Shown: positions 1 to 7,750 of the stretch, in pieces | Layout: every line of letters starts with the position of its first letter | Numbering within the stretch: the stretch's first letter is position 1 | Assembly (NCBI GenBank): GCA_016295545.1 | Contig: JAEDLA010000043.1 | Span: 1 to 9,083 of the forward strand | DNA: 9,083 nucleotides | Reading direction: 5' to 3' | From: Oscillospiraceae bacterium | Lineage (GTDB): Bacteria > Bacillota > Clostridia > Oscillospirales > Ruminococcaceae | Translations under genes and position numbers: made by a program | Notes under the pieces: model-generated | Databases searched by the model: none | Told to the model about the DNA's origin: nothing | Seen by the model: the letters and a program-made list of their open reading frames with translations, nothing else

Positions 1-54
1 TTCCCTCGGCTTGACCGACGAAGTAATTATCGATATTAATTTGCCGAAGTAATA
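1..54. repeat. Left arm of long inverted repeat bracketing the operon
   Basis: Read 5'->3', this segment matches the reverse complement of 8836-8889 at 48 of 54 positions without a gap; base i pairs with base 8890-i. Mismatches fall at 14, 20, 30, 38, 40 and 43. The outer 13 bases, which include CCCTCGGC, are identical. The arm ends three bases before the Shine-Dalgarno of the first gene, so it fills essentially all of the visible upstream region. It starts at the window's first base, so any extension to the left cannot be seen. It could be one of two oppositely oriented copies of a dispersed intergenic repeat, or the end of a larger unit containing the operon. No transposase is present. Confidence 0.85.
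11..39 (+). promoter_or_regulatory. Candidate sigma-A-type promoter inside the left repeat
   Basis: TTGACC at 11-16 matches the -35 consensus at 5 of 6 positions. TATTAA at 34-39, after a 17-base spacer, matches the -10 consensus at 4 of 6 but lacks the conserved final T. Transcription would begin near base 46, giving a short leader before the Shine-Dalgarno at 57-66. The equivalent -35 in the right arm reads TTGCCC, so the left copy is closer to a promoter. The real promoter could equally lie upstream of the window. This is inference from sequence only. Confidence 0.3.
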
Positions 55-72
55 ACAAAGGAGGTGCAACCA

Positions 73-981
73 TTGCCTGATAACATCCGAAAAAACAGAC
101 ATAACAGCACATTGAAGGAAATCAGAAAAAACAGAGCCTGCTATGCAATGCTTGCGCCTTTTATGATATTCTTTTTGCTGTTTACCGTTGTTCCGGTGGT
201 AATGTCCCTGCCAATGGGCTTTACGGACTTCAACATGGCTCAGCCGCCGGAATTTGTGGGACTTTCCAACTATGCCGCACTTTTTCTTACGGACAGGATA
301 TTCCTGAAAGCCATAAGAGTAACACTTATCTTTGCTTTTTTTACAGGTCCGCTGAGCTATATGCTGTGTTTTTTCCTTGCATGGCTTATAAATGAGCTGC
401 CGGGCGTGCTGAAAACTGTCTTTACTTTGATTTTCTACATTCCCTCAATGGCAGGACTATATACGGTGTGGCAGCTTATTTTCAGCGGAGATACCTATGG
501 CTGGCTGAATTCCTTTCTGCTGGAGCTTGGAATTATCATTTCTCCCGTACAGTGGCTGACTGATTCAAGGTACGTGTTGGGCGTAACTATCATAGTTCAG
601 CTGTGGATAAGTCTCGGCGCAGGCTTTCTTGCGCTCCGTGCAGGCTTTCAGAATATAGACCGTTCCATGTACGAAGCAGGGGCAGTGGAGGGAATAAGAA
701 ACCGCTGGCAGGAGCTTATTTATATTACAATTCCGGCAATGAAGCCGCAGATGCTTTTTGCCGCTGTTATGCAGATTGTAAGCTCCTTTACCGCCGGAAC
801 GGTTGCGCAGAATCTTGTGGGATTCCCAAGCACTGATTACAAGGCGCATACTATTATGACTCACGCCTATGACTATGGCTGGGTGAGATTTGAAATGGGT
901 TATGCATCGGCAATATGCATGATACTTTTTCTTGCAATGCTTGCAGTAAACAGGCTTATAAACAGGGTTCTGGGAAAGTAG
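73..981 (+). CDS. Carbohydrate ABC transporter permease, MalF/UgpA-like (pair 1)
   Basis: A polytopic inner-membrane subunit of a CUT1-type ABC importer that forms half of the translocation pore. The 302-residue length is normal for the family. After a basic N-terminus, hydrophobic segments begin at about residue 20 (MLAPFMIFFLLF) and recur to the C-terminus. The cytoplasmic EAA loop that docks on the ATPase is at about 201-225 and reads EAGAVEG, followed by ITIPAMKP, so the second A of EAA is G here. The start is taken as TTG at 73 because AAAGGAGGTG (57-66) lies at ideal distance. An in-frame GTG at 64 is inside that Shine-Dalgarno and would add three residues. It is followed after 8 bases by its MalG-like partner. 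No binding protein or ATPase is adjacent within the window. The substrate cannot be told from the sequence; sugars are typical for CUT1, but LplB-like members are also annotated in this family. Confidence 0.93.
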   Translation: MPDNIRKNRHNSTLKEIRKNRACYAMLAPFMIFFLLFTVVPVVMSLPMGFTDFNMAQPPEFVGLSNYAALFLTDRIFLKAIRVTLIFAFFTGPLSYMLCFFLAWLINELPGVLKTVFTLIFYIPSMAGLYTVWQLIFSGDTYGWLNSFLLELGIIISPVQWLTDSRYVLGVTIIVQLWISLGAGFLALRAGFQNIDRSMYEAGAVEGIRNRWQELIYITIPAMKPQMLFAAVMQIVSSFTAGTVAQNLVGFPSTDYKAHTIMTHAYDYGWVRFEMGYASAICMILFLAMLAVNRLINRVLGK

Positions 982-989
982 GCTGAGCA

Positions 990-1871
990 ATGACGAAAAA
1001 AACAGATTCACCGAAGCTTCGTGCTTCAAACAGACAGGCAGGAAAAAAATACGGCGGCACAGTCTGCATATTTATTTTCCTTGCAGTACTGGGAGCTTTC
1101 ATGGTTTTTCCCATTTACATTGCAGTAGTGATGTCCATAAAGCCGGTGGAGGAGCTTTTCATATTTCCGCCGAAGCTTTATGCTGTTCAGCCCACACTGG
1201 AAAATTTCCGGGATATGTTTCTGCTGCTGAGAAACGGTCAGGTGCCTTTCTCACGCTATGCGGCAAACAGCGTCCTCGTTACTGTTTCCATAACCGGCTG
1301 TCAGTGTATTTTCTCCTCAATGGCAGCCTTTGTGCTGGCGAAGTGTCGCTTTCCGGGACAAAAGCTTATAAACAGCCTTATTGTTATAGCGCTTCTTTAC
1401 CAGAGCAGCGTAATTTACATAATGCAGTACATTGTTCTGGCAAAGCTTCATCTTATTGATACTCCGGCGGCACTGATTTTTCCGTCAATAGCTTCGCCAA
1501 TGGGACTTTTTCTTATGAGACAGTCCATAAGTCAGATGCCTGACGAGATAATCGAAGCGGCAAAAGCTGACGGAGCAGGACTTTTCAGGATATGCTGGCA
1601 GATAGTTATACCCAATCAGAAGCCGGCGCTTATGACGCTGATTATTTTTGCTTTTCAGAGTGCATGGAGCCTGCAGTCCGGTTCATTTGTCTTTTCTGAG
1701 GAGCTGAAAACACTGCCTACTGTTGTGCAGCAGGCGGCAGCTTCAGGACTTGCAAGAGCCGGAGCTGCTATGGCAGCAGCAGTTTTTATGCTTATACCGC
1801 CGGCAGTCGTTTTCATAATTGCACAGAAAAATGTTATCAGGACTATGGCTCATTCCGGAATAAAGCAGTAA
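990..1871 (+). CDS. Carbohydrate ABC transporter permease, MalG/UgpE-like (pair 1)
   Basis: The partner permease of the preceding gene, 293 residues, a usual length for the MalG/UgpE half of CUT1 importers. An N-terminal basic stretch (KKTDSPKLRASNRQ) precedes a first membrane helix at about 24-50. The EAA loop is clear at about 183-212: MPDEIIEAAKADGAG followed by IVIPNQKPAL, with E189, A190, A191, G195 and P208 in the expected places. The gap from the upstream stop is only 8 bases and the Shine-Dalgarno is poor (at best AGG at 980-982), so translation is probably coupled to the upstream gene. The two proteins should form a heterodimeric pore that needs a cytoplasmic ATPase and usually a lipoprotein binding subunit, neither of which is in the window. 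Family assignment is secure; substrate is unknown. Confidence 0.93.
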   Translation: MTKKTDSPKLRASNRQAGKKYGGTVCIFIFLAVLGAFMVFPIYIAVVMSIKPVEELFIFPPKLYAVQPTLENFRDMFLLLRNGQVPFSRYAANSVLVTVSITGCQCIFSSMAAFVLAKCRFPGQKLINSLIVIALLYQSSVIYIMQYIVLAKLHLIDTPAALIFPSIASPMGLFLMRQSISQMPDEIIEAAKADGAGLFRICWQIVIPNQKPALMTLIIFAFQSAWSLQSGSFVFSEELKTLPTVVQQAAASGLARAGAAMAAAVFMLIPPAVVFIIAQKNVIRTMAHSGIKQ

Positions 1872-1911
1872 TCCTGATGAATGGAAAAATTCTGACAAGC
1901 CGGAGGTGAGT

Positions 1912-3375
1912 ATGAAAAATATTATCAGCAGACTGATAATGGTGACTTTGGTATTCCTTATAATTTGTGCGGCTCCGGTGAATACAGCCGCATTCGGGGC
2001 AGAGCCTTATCAGACCTATAATTATGATAAATGGGGAGAAGCAGTGCCATCACAGGCAGGCTATACAGCTGAACGCACTGTTACGGGAAAAGAACTGGGC
2101 ACAGGAGAGTTTAACTCCCCGAAAGATATTTTCAGGGACGAAAACGGCTTTTTTTACATTGCCGACAGCGGCAATAACAGAATTATCGTAACAGACTTTG
2201 AGTTAAGGAATACAGTAAAGGTGATAAGCTCCCTGACTATGGCTGACGGAGAGAAAACGGAGCTTTCTTCTCCTATGGGAGTATATGTTTCGCCTGAAAC
2301 AGGACTGCTGTACATAGCGGATAACGGCAATTCCCGTGTGCTTGTGTGCGACAGCGAAGAAAATGTTACAGCAGAGATAACAAAGCCTGATTCCGAAATC
2401 TATGACAGTGAAAAGCCTTTTATGCCCCAGCGTGTTCTTGCGGACAGAGCCGGTAATATTTATGTGATTCTCGGCAGTATAACCTCCGGTGCGGCAATGT
2501 TCAGCAGCAGCGGTGAATTTCTTGGATTTTACGGTGCAAACAAGGTAAGACCGACTGCTGAGATAATCAGCAATTACGTTCGGAATATTTTTACTTACGG
2601 CGAAAAACGGAAGAAAAAGTCAAGGAGCGTTCCCTCAGGAATAACAGGCTTTGACATTGACGGAGATTTCATATTCACCTGTTCTTCGTCAAAAACACGC
2701 AGTAATGATACTGTAAAAAAGCTCAACGCTGCCGGAGACAACATCTTTGACGGCAGGGAACTGACTTTCGGGGATTATATCTCCGTTTATGACGAAACGG
2801 AAAATACCTCTTATGAAACAAAAATATGTGATATTGATATTTCCGGTGACGGCAATATAAATTGTCTGGATTACACCGCAGGACGTGTTTTTCAGTATGA
2901 TGAGGACTGCAATCTACTGTTTATAACAGGTGGAATTGCGGAGCAGACCGGCGGCTTTGAAAGACCGGCGGCAATAGAATCAGATACTGAGCACCTTTAT
3001 GTCCTTGATGAAAAGAAAAATTATATTACCGTTTTTACGGAAACAGCCTTTGGCGAAGCAGTTCACAAGGCGGCAAGGCTCTATAATGAGGGCAGATATG
3101 AGGAAGCTCTCAGTCCCTGGCAGGAGGTGCTGCGGCTGGACGGAAATTACAGGCGTGCATATATCGGAGTGGCTTCGGGACTTCTTACAAAGGGAGATTA
3201 TGAGGGTGCAATGAAGTATGCAAAGCTGGCTGAACTGCCCTCTGTTTACAATAAAGCCTTTGAGGGTTACAGGCTGAATTTTCTTCGGGAGCATTTTGCT
3301 ATGCTGTGTTTATGTGCGGCAGCCGTAACAGGCGGTATTGTATTACTGGTAAGGCACAGGAAGAAAAAACGGTAA
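1912..3375 (+). CDS. Exported NHL-repeat beta-propeller protein with TPR region and C-terminal membrane anchor
   Basis: 487 residues. The start is ATG 1912, with GGAGG at 1902-1906; an in-frame GTG at 1906 lies inside the Shine-Dalgarno and is rejected. Residues 1-30 look like a type I signal peptide (basic start, hydrophobic core, likely cut after AFGA). NHL-type blades are visible at about 67-95 (SPKDIF with YIADSGNNRI), 119-147 (SPMGVY with YIADNGNSRV), 171-199 and, weaker, 350-375. A basic EKRKKKSRS stretch lies at about 231-239. A TPR-like helical region follows at about 384-443 (ARLYNEGRYEEALSPWQEVL, then GDYEGAMKYAKLAE). Residues 462-481 form a single membrane helix, ending in RHRKKKR. 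The expected topology is an outer-face propeller and TPR domain tethered to the membrane. NHL propellers usually bind proteins, carbohydrates or RNA, so a scaffold or sensor role beside the transporter is inferred. A catalytic role cannot be excluded. Confidence 0.85.
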   Translation: MKNIISRLIMVTLVFLIICAAPVNTAAFGAEPYQTYNYDKWGEAVPSQAGYTAERTVTGKELGTGEFNSPKDIFRDENGFFYIADSGNNRIIVTDFELRNTVKVISSLTMADGEKTELSSPMGVYVSPETGLLYIADNGNSRVLVCDSEENVTAEITKPDSEIYDSEKPFMPQRVLADRAGNIYVILGSITSGAAMFSSSGEFLGFYGANKVRPTAEIISNYVRNIFTYGEKRKKKSRSVPSGITGFDIDGDFIFTCSSSKTRSNDTVKKLNAAGDNIFDGRELTFGDYISVYDETENTSYETKICDIDISGDGNINCLDYTAGRVFQYDEDCNLLFITGGIAEQTGGFERPAAIESDTEHLYVLDEKKNYITVFTETAFGEAVHKAARLYNEGRYEEALSPWQEVLRLDGNYRRAYIGVASGLLTKGDYEGAMKYAKLAELPSVYNKAFEGYRLNFLREHFAMLCLCAAAVTGGIVLLVRHRKKKR

Positions 3376-3405
3376 AAGTGCTGTGATCTTATAATAATTA
3401 TTACG

Positions 3406-3412
3406 AAAGGAG
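3406..3412 (+). promoter_or_regulatory. Ribosome binding site of the YIP1-family gene
   Basis: AAAGGAG sits 8 bases before ATG 3421. It lies in the largest gap inside the operon (3376-3420, 45 bases). That gap also holds a 12-base perfect AT-only palindrome, TAATAATTATTA (3392-3403), and a TATAAT hexamer (3390-3395) without a matching -35. No terminator is seen in the gap, so transcription probably reads through. Confidence 0.7.
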
Positions 3413-3420
3413 TAACGACC

Positions 3421-4050
3421 ATGCTTGATCTGACTCAGCGACAATGGGTAGGCTATACAGTTTTACACCCCTTTGAGGGCTTTGAGGATATGAGGTGGAA
3501 AAAGGGCGGTTCACTGAAAATCGCCATGCTGATAGTGCTGCTGGGATTCTTTGCCGCTGTTGCCCATGACAGACTGTGCGGCTTTCAGTTCCGGACAGTC
3601 AGCAGCAGGGATTTCAGCATAATTCCCTATATTGCCGGAACAATAGTCGTTTTTGCCGCATGGGTGACAGGCAACTGGTCGGTCTGTACGCTCCTTGACG
3701 GTGAGGGAACAATGAGAAATATCTGCATTTACAGTGCCTATTCACTTGTGCCATTTATCACACAGGCATATATCAATGTACTGCTTTCTCATATCCTTAT
3801 CCGGGAGGAGCAGATTTTCATGCAGCTGATAACCCTTGCCGGTACGTTATGGTCGGTGATAATGCTGTGTTCGGCAGTAAGGGCAGTTCATCAGTACACG
3901 CTGGGAAAAACGCTGCTTGCCATACTTCTGACCATTGCCGCAATGGCAGTAATGCTCTGTCTGCTTGTGCTTGTTCTGTCACTTTTGCAGCAGATATGGC
4001 TGTTTATCTGCACTATTTACACTGAACTGACCTATCGCATCAGAGTTTAG
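3421..4050 (+). CDS. YIP1-family integral membrane protein
   Basis: 209 residues, strongly hydrophobic, with membrane segments at about 32-50, 68-85, 105-125, 133-153 and 163-203 (the last long enough for two helices). A short cytoplasm-like N-terminus contains HPFEGFEDMRWKKGGS. The conserved-looking core WVTGNWSVCTLLDGEG followed by YSAYSLVPF, and the later RAVHQYTLGKTLL, match what I know of bacterial YIP1/Yip1-domain proteins. Their biochemical role in bacteria is not established. The ATG at 3421 is supported by AAAGGAG 8 bases upstream. The gene sits between the NHL protein and the DUF5696 protein and ends 11 bases before the latter, so it is co-transcribed. I infer a membrane partner or organiser for the exported neighbours or the permeases. 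Nothing in the sequence suggests an enzyme active site. Confidence 0.8.
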   Translation: MLDLTQRQWVGYTVLHPFEGFEDMRWKKGGSLKIAMLIVLLGFFAAVAHDRLCGFQFRTVSSRDFSIIPYIAGTIVVFAAWVTGNWSVCTLLDGEGTMRNICIYSAYSLVPFITQAYINVLLSHILIREEQIFMQLITLAGTLWSVIMLCSAVRAVHQYTLGKTLLAILLTIAAMAVMLCLLVLVLSLLQQIWLFICTIYTELTYRIRV

Positions 4051-4061
4051 GCGGTGATGAA

Positions 4062-6851
4062 ATGAAAAATAAACTGAAAAGAATTTTTTTCTCCCTGACA
4101 GCCGCTGTTCTGATGCTGTCAGTTGGTACTGTCAGAGCGGCTGAGGAGGAAATTTCAGAAAACAGCTCAGCTGAGGAAACAGAGGCTTCACCGGAGAATA
4201 AGAAGCGGCAGGAAGCTTCGGAGGAGGCGGACATTACTGCTGAACAGGCACAGCGGCTTCTTGAATTTAGGGGGAGCATTGACGGCTGGGATATCTACGC
4301 AAGATACGAGGACTATGAGGACAGGATATGGCAGTCCTGCGGCGGAAAACCGGAGGATAAAAAAGCGGAGCTGACCTCTGAACAGGCACAGGCTAAGGAG
4401 GACGCAGAGCTGCTCAGAAAGCTTGGTGACTATGTGGCGGTCAGCAGCGAAAGCGGTCAGGCGGCAGCGTTCAGTGATTATGAAAAGCTTGAAAAGGGCA
4501 GACGCTATATCAGTCACGGAGGGCGTTTTCTCCTGACAATTGACCAGTGGGGAAAGGCTGTATCACTTTTGCAGGTGATATCAACTCTTGATGAGCCTTA
4601 TCTGTTCAGAACGGCTGACGGAGAAAAATTACAGCTGACAGACAGTGATTATAAGGAAATTACAGCTGAATTCACGCTTTCGGGAGATGAGGACGGACAC
4701 CTTGTTTACCGTGAGGATAACGGTGAGCATTTTGTATGGCTCAGTACAGACATGAAGCAGGCTTACGGAATTTTCCGCTATGCAGAGAAAGCTGAAAACA
4801 GCAGCTTCCGGCTTCTTGTAGATGACCGCAGCGCAGCACTTGGACTGGAAAGCAAGGAAACAGGCTATATATGGTGGTCATCGCCGCTTTCTGCTTCTCA
4901 GGATATGACAGCCTCCCAGACAGCCGCTGACCAGCTTGAATCCTCCTGTGTTCTGAGGTACAGCATACCGGAGGAGCGGTCGGCGAATAATTATCTTCGT
5001 TCGGAAACAGGGGACTGTGAGGTCACTGTTACTGATATTGAGGGCGGTATAAGAGCTGAGTACGATTTTAGATCCGTTGGTATTTCTTTTCCTGTTGAAT
5101 ATACCGTTGAGGACGATTATCTTAAAGCAAGCCTTGACGTTTCGGAGATAAGGGAGACTAAAAGCCGCAGCATTGCTTCGGAGGTCACTCTTATAGGCAG
5201 CTTCGGGGCAGCTGATTCCACAGAGGAGGGCTGCTTTATAATACCTGACGGCTGCGGCGCAGTTGTGAACTTCAATAACGGTCAGACGGCACAGAAGAAT
5301 ATGTACTCACGCAGGATATACGGCGAAAATCTCACGGCAGTTCCTACGAAAAGGGGTGCTGTAATGGAGCAGCTCTGTCTGCCTGTCTACGGGATAATCA
5401 AAGGGGAGAATGCGCTCCTTGCTGTAGCGGCAAAGGGAGATACAAGCGCAGTCATTAACTCCGGAGTTTCCGGACAAAGCGGCAGCAGCTTCAATATATG
5501 CAATTTTTCCTTTATACTGCGTGAGAACGACATTTACTATATGTCGGGTACTGACCGTCAGCAGCTTACCGTTTTCGAGAGGGGAGATATAAAGTCCGAC
5601 GATATAGAGGTAAGGTACTATCCTCTTACTGGAAAGGACGCAGATGCCGCAGGAATAGCAGGCAGGTACAGGGAATATCTCCTTGATGAAGGGGGAGTTT
5701 CTGCAAAGTCAGCTCCGGAGTATGCTCCGCTTTACATTTCGCTTTATGGCGGAGCAGAGACGAAAAAGCCGGTTTTAGGAGTACCTGTTTCCGTGAAGAA
5801 TCCACTGACTGATTTTGAACAGGCAGGGGAGATACTGTCACAGCTGAAAGACAGGGGCGTTGAGGAAATGTCAGTCTCATACAGAAGCTGGACTGACAGC
5901 GGCATAAAAAATCAGGTGGACACCGATGCAAAGCCTTCAGGCGTGTTAGGAGGAAAAAGCGGATTTGAGCAGCTGAAAAGCTTTATTGATGAAAACGGCT
6001 TTGAGTTTTATCCTGTTTCCGACAGCCGTGACTTCCGTTCCGGAAACGGCTATTATTCATTCGGAGATACAACAGTGAGAGTATCCGGAGCATACACTTC
6101 AACGGTATCCTACGACAGAGCTTTTGGAATCCCCGATAAAAGGCAGAAGAATATGTCACTGCTTTCGCCCTCCCTTTTTGGTGAGGTTTTAGGCAAAGCA
6201 GGTGACAGCTACACCGAAGCCGGACTGAACGGCATGGGAATAGGCAGTCTTTCGGTATCGCTTTACGGCGACTATGGGAAGAAGAATATATCACGGTATA
6301 AGGCGGCACAGCTTCTGACTGAAAGCCTTGACAGCCTTGAACCGGAGCTTATGGGAAACAATGCCAATGCCTATGTACTTCCCTATATCGACAACATAGC
6401 TAATGTGCCGCTGTCCTCCAGCCGCTATGATATGTTTGACGAGGACATACCCTTTTATCAGCTTGTGCTGCACGGAGTAATTCCCTATTCCTGCGAAGCG
6501 GTAAACGGAAGTGCTGAACCGGAAAAGCAGCTGCTTAAAGCTGTTGCCGCAGGCAGCTGTATCAGCTTTGATTTTATTTTCGGGGAAGCTTCGGAGCTTA
6601 AAGATACAGAATATGATAATCTGTTTTACGCTAATTACAGCGGCTGGCTGGACACAGCAGCGGAGGATTACCGGATTGTTTCGGAAATTCTCTCCGGAGT
6701 CAGCAGCTGTACCATTGACAGCTATGAGACTTCCTGTGACGGCAAGGTGGTCAGCACTGTTTACTCCGACGGCACAGAAATTACAGTAGACTTTGAAAAT
6801 GAAACCATAAGCAGCGGAGACAGGGAGGTGAAGCTTTCCCATGAAAAATAA
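4062..6851 (+). CDS. Large secreted DUF5696-type protein of unknown function
   Basis: 929 residues. The signal peptide is at 1-26 (KNKLKR, then a hydrophobic core ending GTVRA before AEEE), followed by an acidic Ser/Glu-rich linker to about 60 and a charged helical region to about 125 in which SEQAQ/AEQAQ occurs twice. Residues about 150-540 look beta-rich. Residues about 555-805 alternate strands and helices as in a TIM-like barrel: LYISLYGG, then helix and RGVEEMSVSYRSW, then FEFYPVSD, then IGSLSVSLYGDY (D737), then YVLPYIDNIA. The stretch DIPFYQLVLHGVIPYS (about 795-810) and a C-terminal beta tail follow. The pattern fits DUF5696 proteins that I recall beside sugar permeases in Firmicutes. 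The barrel-like layout makes a glycoside hydrolase-like or glycan-binding role plausible, but no catalytic pair can be assigned. There is no lipobox, sortase motif or C-terminal helix, so it is probably released or held by partners. Its 3' end overlaps the next gene by 11 bases. Confidence 0.82.
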   Translation: MKNKLKRIFFSLTAAVLMLSVGTVRAAEEEISENSSAEETEASPENKKRQEASEEADITAEQAQRLLEFRGSIDGWDIYARYEDYEDRIWQSCGGKPEDKKAELTSEQAQAKEDAELLRKLGDYVAVSSESGQAAAFSDYEKLEKGRRYISHGGRFLLTIDQWGKAVSLLQVISTLDEPYLFRTADGEKLQLTDSDYKEITAEFTLSGDEDGHLVYREDNGEHFVWLSTDMKQAYGIFRYAEKAENSSFRLLVDDRSAALGLESKETGYIWWSSPLSASQDMTASQTAADQLESSCVLRYSIPEERSANNYLRSETGDCEVTVTDIEGGIRAEYDFRSVGISFPVEYTVEDDYLKASLDVSEIRETKSRSIASEVTLIGSFGAADSTEEGCFIIPDGCGAVVNFNNGQTAQKNMYSRRIYGENLTAVPTKRGAVMEQLCLPVYGIIKGENALLAVAAKGDTSAVINSGVSGQSGSSFNICNFSFILRENDIYYMSGTDRQQLTVFERGDIKSDDIEVRYYPLTGKDADAAGIAGRYREYLLDEGGVSAKSAPEYAPLYISLYGGAETKKPVLGVPVSVKNPLTDFEQAGEILSQLKDRGVEEMSVSYRSWTDSGIKNQVDTDAKPSGVLGGKSGFEQLKSFIDENGFEFYPVSDSRDFRSGNGYYSFGDTTVRVSGAYTSTVSYDRAFGIPDKRQKNMSLLSPSLFGEVLGKAGDSYTEAGLNGMGIGSLSVSLYGDYGKKNISRYKAAQLLTESLDSLEPELMGNNANAYVLPYIDNIANVPLSSSRYDMFDEDIPFYQLVLHGVIPYSCEAVNGSAEPEKQLLKAVAAGSCISFDFIFGEASELKDTEYDNLFYANYSGWLDTAAEDYRIVSEILSGVSSCTIDSYETSCDGKVVSTVYSDGTEITVDFENETISSGDREVKLSHEK
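6823..6851 (+). promoter_or_regulatory. Shine-Dalgarno and 11-nt gene overlap coupling DUF5696 to permease pair 2
   Basis: GGGAGG at 6823-6828 lies inside the end of the DUF5696 gene, 12 bases from ATG 6841. The ATG then overlaps the upstream stop in the shared sequence ATGAAAAATAA (6841-6851). An in-frame TGA at 6829-6831 and the lack of another start codon before 6841 fix this start. The spacing is longer than ideal, so translation probably relies partly on coupling with the upstream gene. Confidence 0.7.
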
Positions 6852-7740
6852 AAAAAGGCGTGGACTTTCCTACAGCAGCAGAAAAGCATTAAGCGGCTGG
6901 TGCTTTATCTCACTGTGGCTTATGGGGACTATTGTGTTTTTTCTGATACCTCTTGTCAGGTCACTGTGGTATTCATTCAGCAATGTTTCTATAGGTGACA
7001 GCGGACTTGAATCACACTGGAGCGGCTTTGACAACTACATCTACGCTTTTTCCTCAGACAAGGACTACACCGACTGTCTCAGGTCAACCCTTGCCGAGAC
7101 ATTGTGGAAAACACCGCTGATACTTATATTTTCCCTGTTTATAGCGGTAATACTCAATCAGAAATTTCGTGGCAGGACTCTTGCAAGAGCAATTTTCTTC
7201 CTGCCGGTAATAATTGCAACAGGCCCTGTTTATAAAATAATCAGGGGAGATATGGGCATAACCGGAAGTACAAGTGCGGAGCAGTTTTCAACTATGTTTT
7301 CAGCTGATCTGGTGGGAGATGTCCTTGATTTTCTGGGAATACACGGCGCAGGAGAGCTTATCCGCCCTGTTGCGGACAACATTTTCGGCATTGTATGGAG
7401 CAGCGGCATACAGATACTTATATTCCTTGCCGCACTTCAGAATATTCCGCCCTCCGCAAGAGAAGCGGCGCAGATCGAGGGCGCTACGGCATGGGAATAC
7501 TTCTGGAAAATAACCTTTCCTTATGTAAGTCCGTTTATACTGGCAAACTTTATTTTTACAGCCATTGATTCCTTTACCAGTCCGGAAAATCCTGTAATGG
7601 AGCGAATTGCCGTTGTCAAGGAGGATCTGCTTTACGGACAGGCTTCAGCAATGGCGTGGATATACTTCATTATAGTACTGGGTGCGGCGGCAGCTGCGGC
7701 AGGGATAATCAACAGGTTTATATATTACGAAACGGATTAG
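6841..7740 (+). CDS. Carbohydrate ABC transporter permease, MalF/UgpA-like (pair 2)
   Basis: 299 residues, a normal size for the MalF/UgpA/LplB-like half of a CUT1 importer. A basic start (KNKKRRGLSYSSRKA) leads into a first helix at about 18-40, and further helices follow at about 90-105, 115-132, 181-200, 230-245 and 270-292. The EAA loop is well preserved at about 204-230: SAREAAQIEGATAWEYF followed by ITFPYVSP, with E208, A209, A210, G214 and P227. This loop is closer to consensus than the one in the MalF-like subunit at 73-981. It clearly differs in sequence from that protein, so this is not a recent tandem duplication. Co-translation with the DUF5696 gene upstream and its MalG-like partner downstream suggests that pair 2 and the DUF5696 protein act on the same substrate (inference). 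Confidence 0.94.
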   Translation: MKNKKRRGLSYSSRKALSGWCFISLWLMGTIVFFLIPLVRSLWYSFSNVSIGDSGLESHWSGFDNYIYAFSSDKDYTDCLRSTLAETLWKTPLILIFSLFIAVILNQKFRGRTLARAIFFLPVIIATGPVYKIIRGDMGITGSTSAEQFSTMFSADLVGDVLDFLGIHGAGELIRPVADNIFGIVWSSGIQILIFLAALQNIPPSAREAAQIEGATAWEYFWKITFPYVSPFILANFIFTAIDSFTSPENPVMERIAVVKEDLLYGQASAMAWIYFIIVLGAAAAAAGIINRFIYYETD

Positions 7741-7750
7741 GAGGTGCAGA

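Noticed and set aside
565..1029. Minus-strand open frame of 154 codons across the first two permeases
   Set aside because: It is antisense to two family-confirmed permeases, its translation is rich in Cys, His and Lys with no domain pattern, and no promoter or ribosome site was seen.
1912..2010. NHL protein as a lipoprotein through the LIIC sequence in its signal peptide
   Set aside because: The residue before the Cys is Ile, not Gly, Ala or Ser as a lipobox needs. A type I cleavage site after AFGA fits better and the protein has its own C-terminal anchor.
3390..3403. TATAAT hexamer overlapping the palindrome TAATAATTATTA as an internal promoter or operator
   Set aside because: There is no TTGACA-like element at 16-18 bases upstream and no TG extension. 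AT-only palindromes of this size are common by chance in such a gap.
6291..6842. Minus-strand open frame of 183 codons opposite the DUF5696 gene
   Set aside because: It lies wholly inside a well-supported plus-strand gene with clear signal peptide and ribosome site. Its translation shows no domain and it has no convincing start context.
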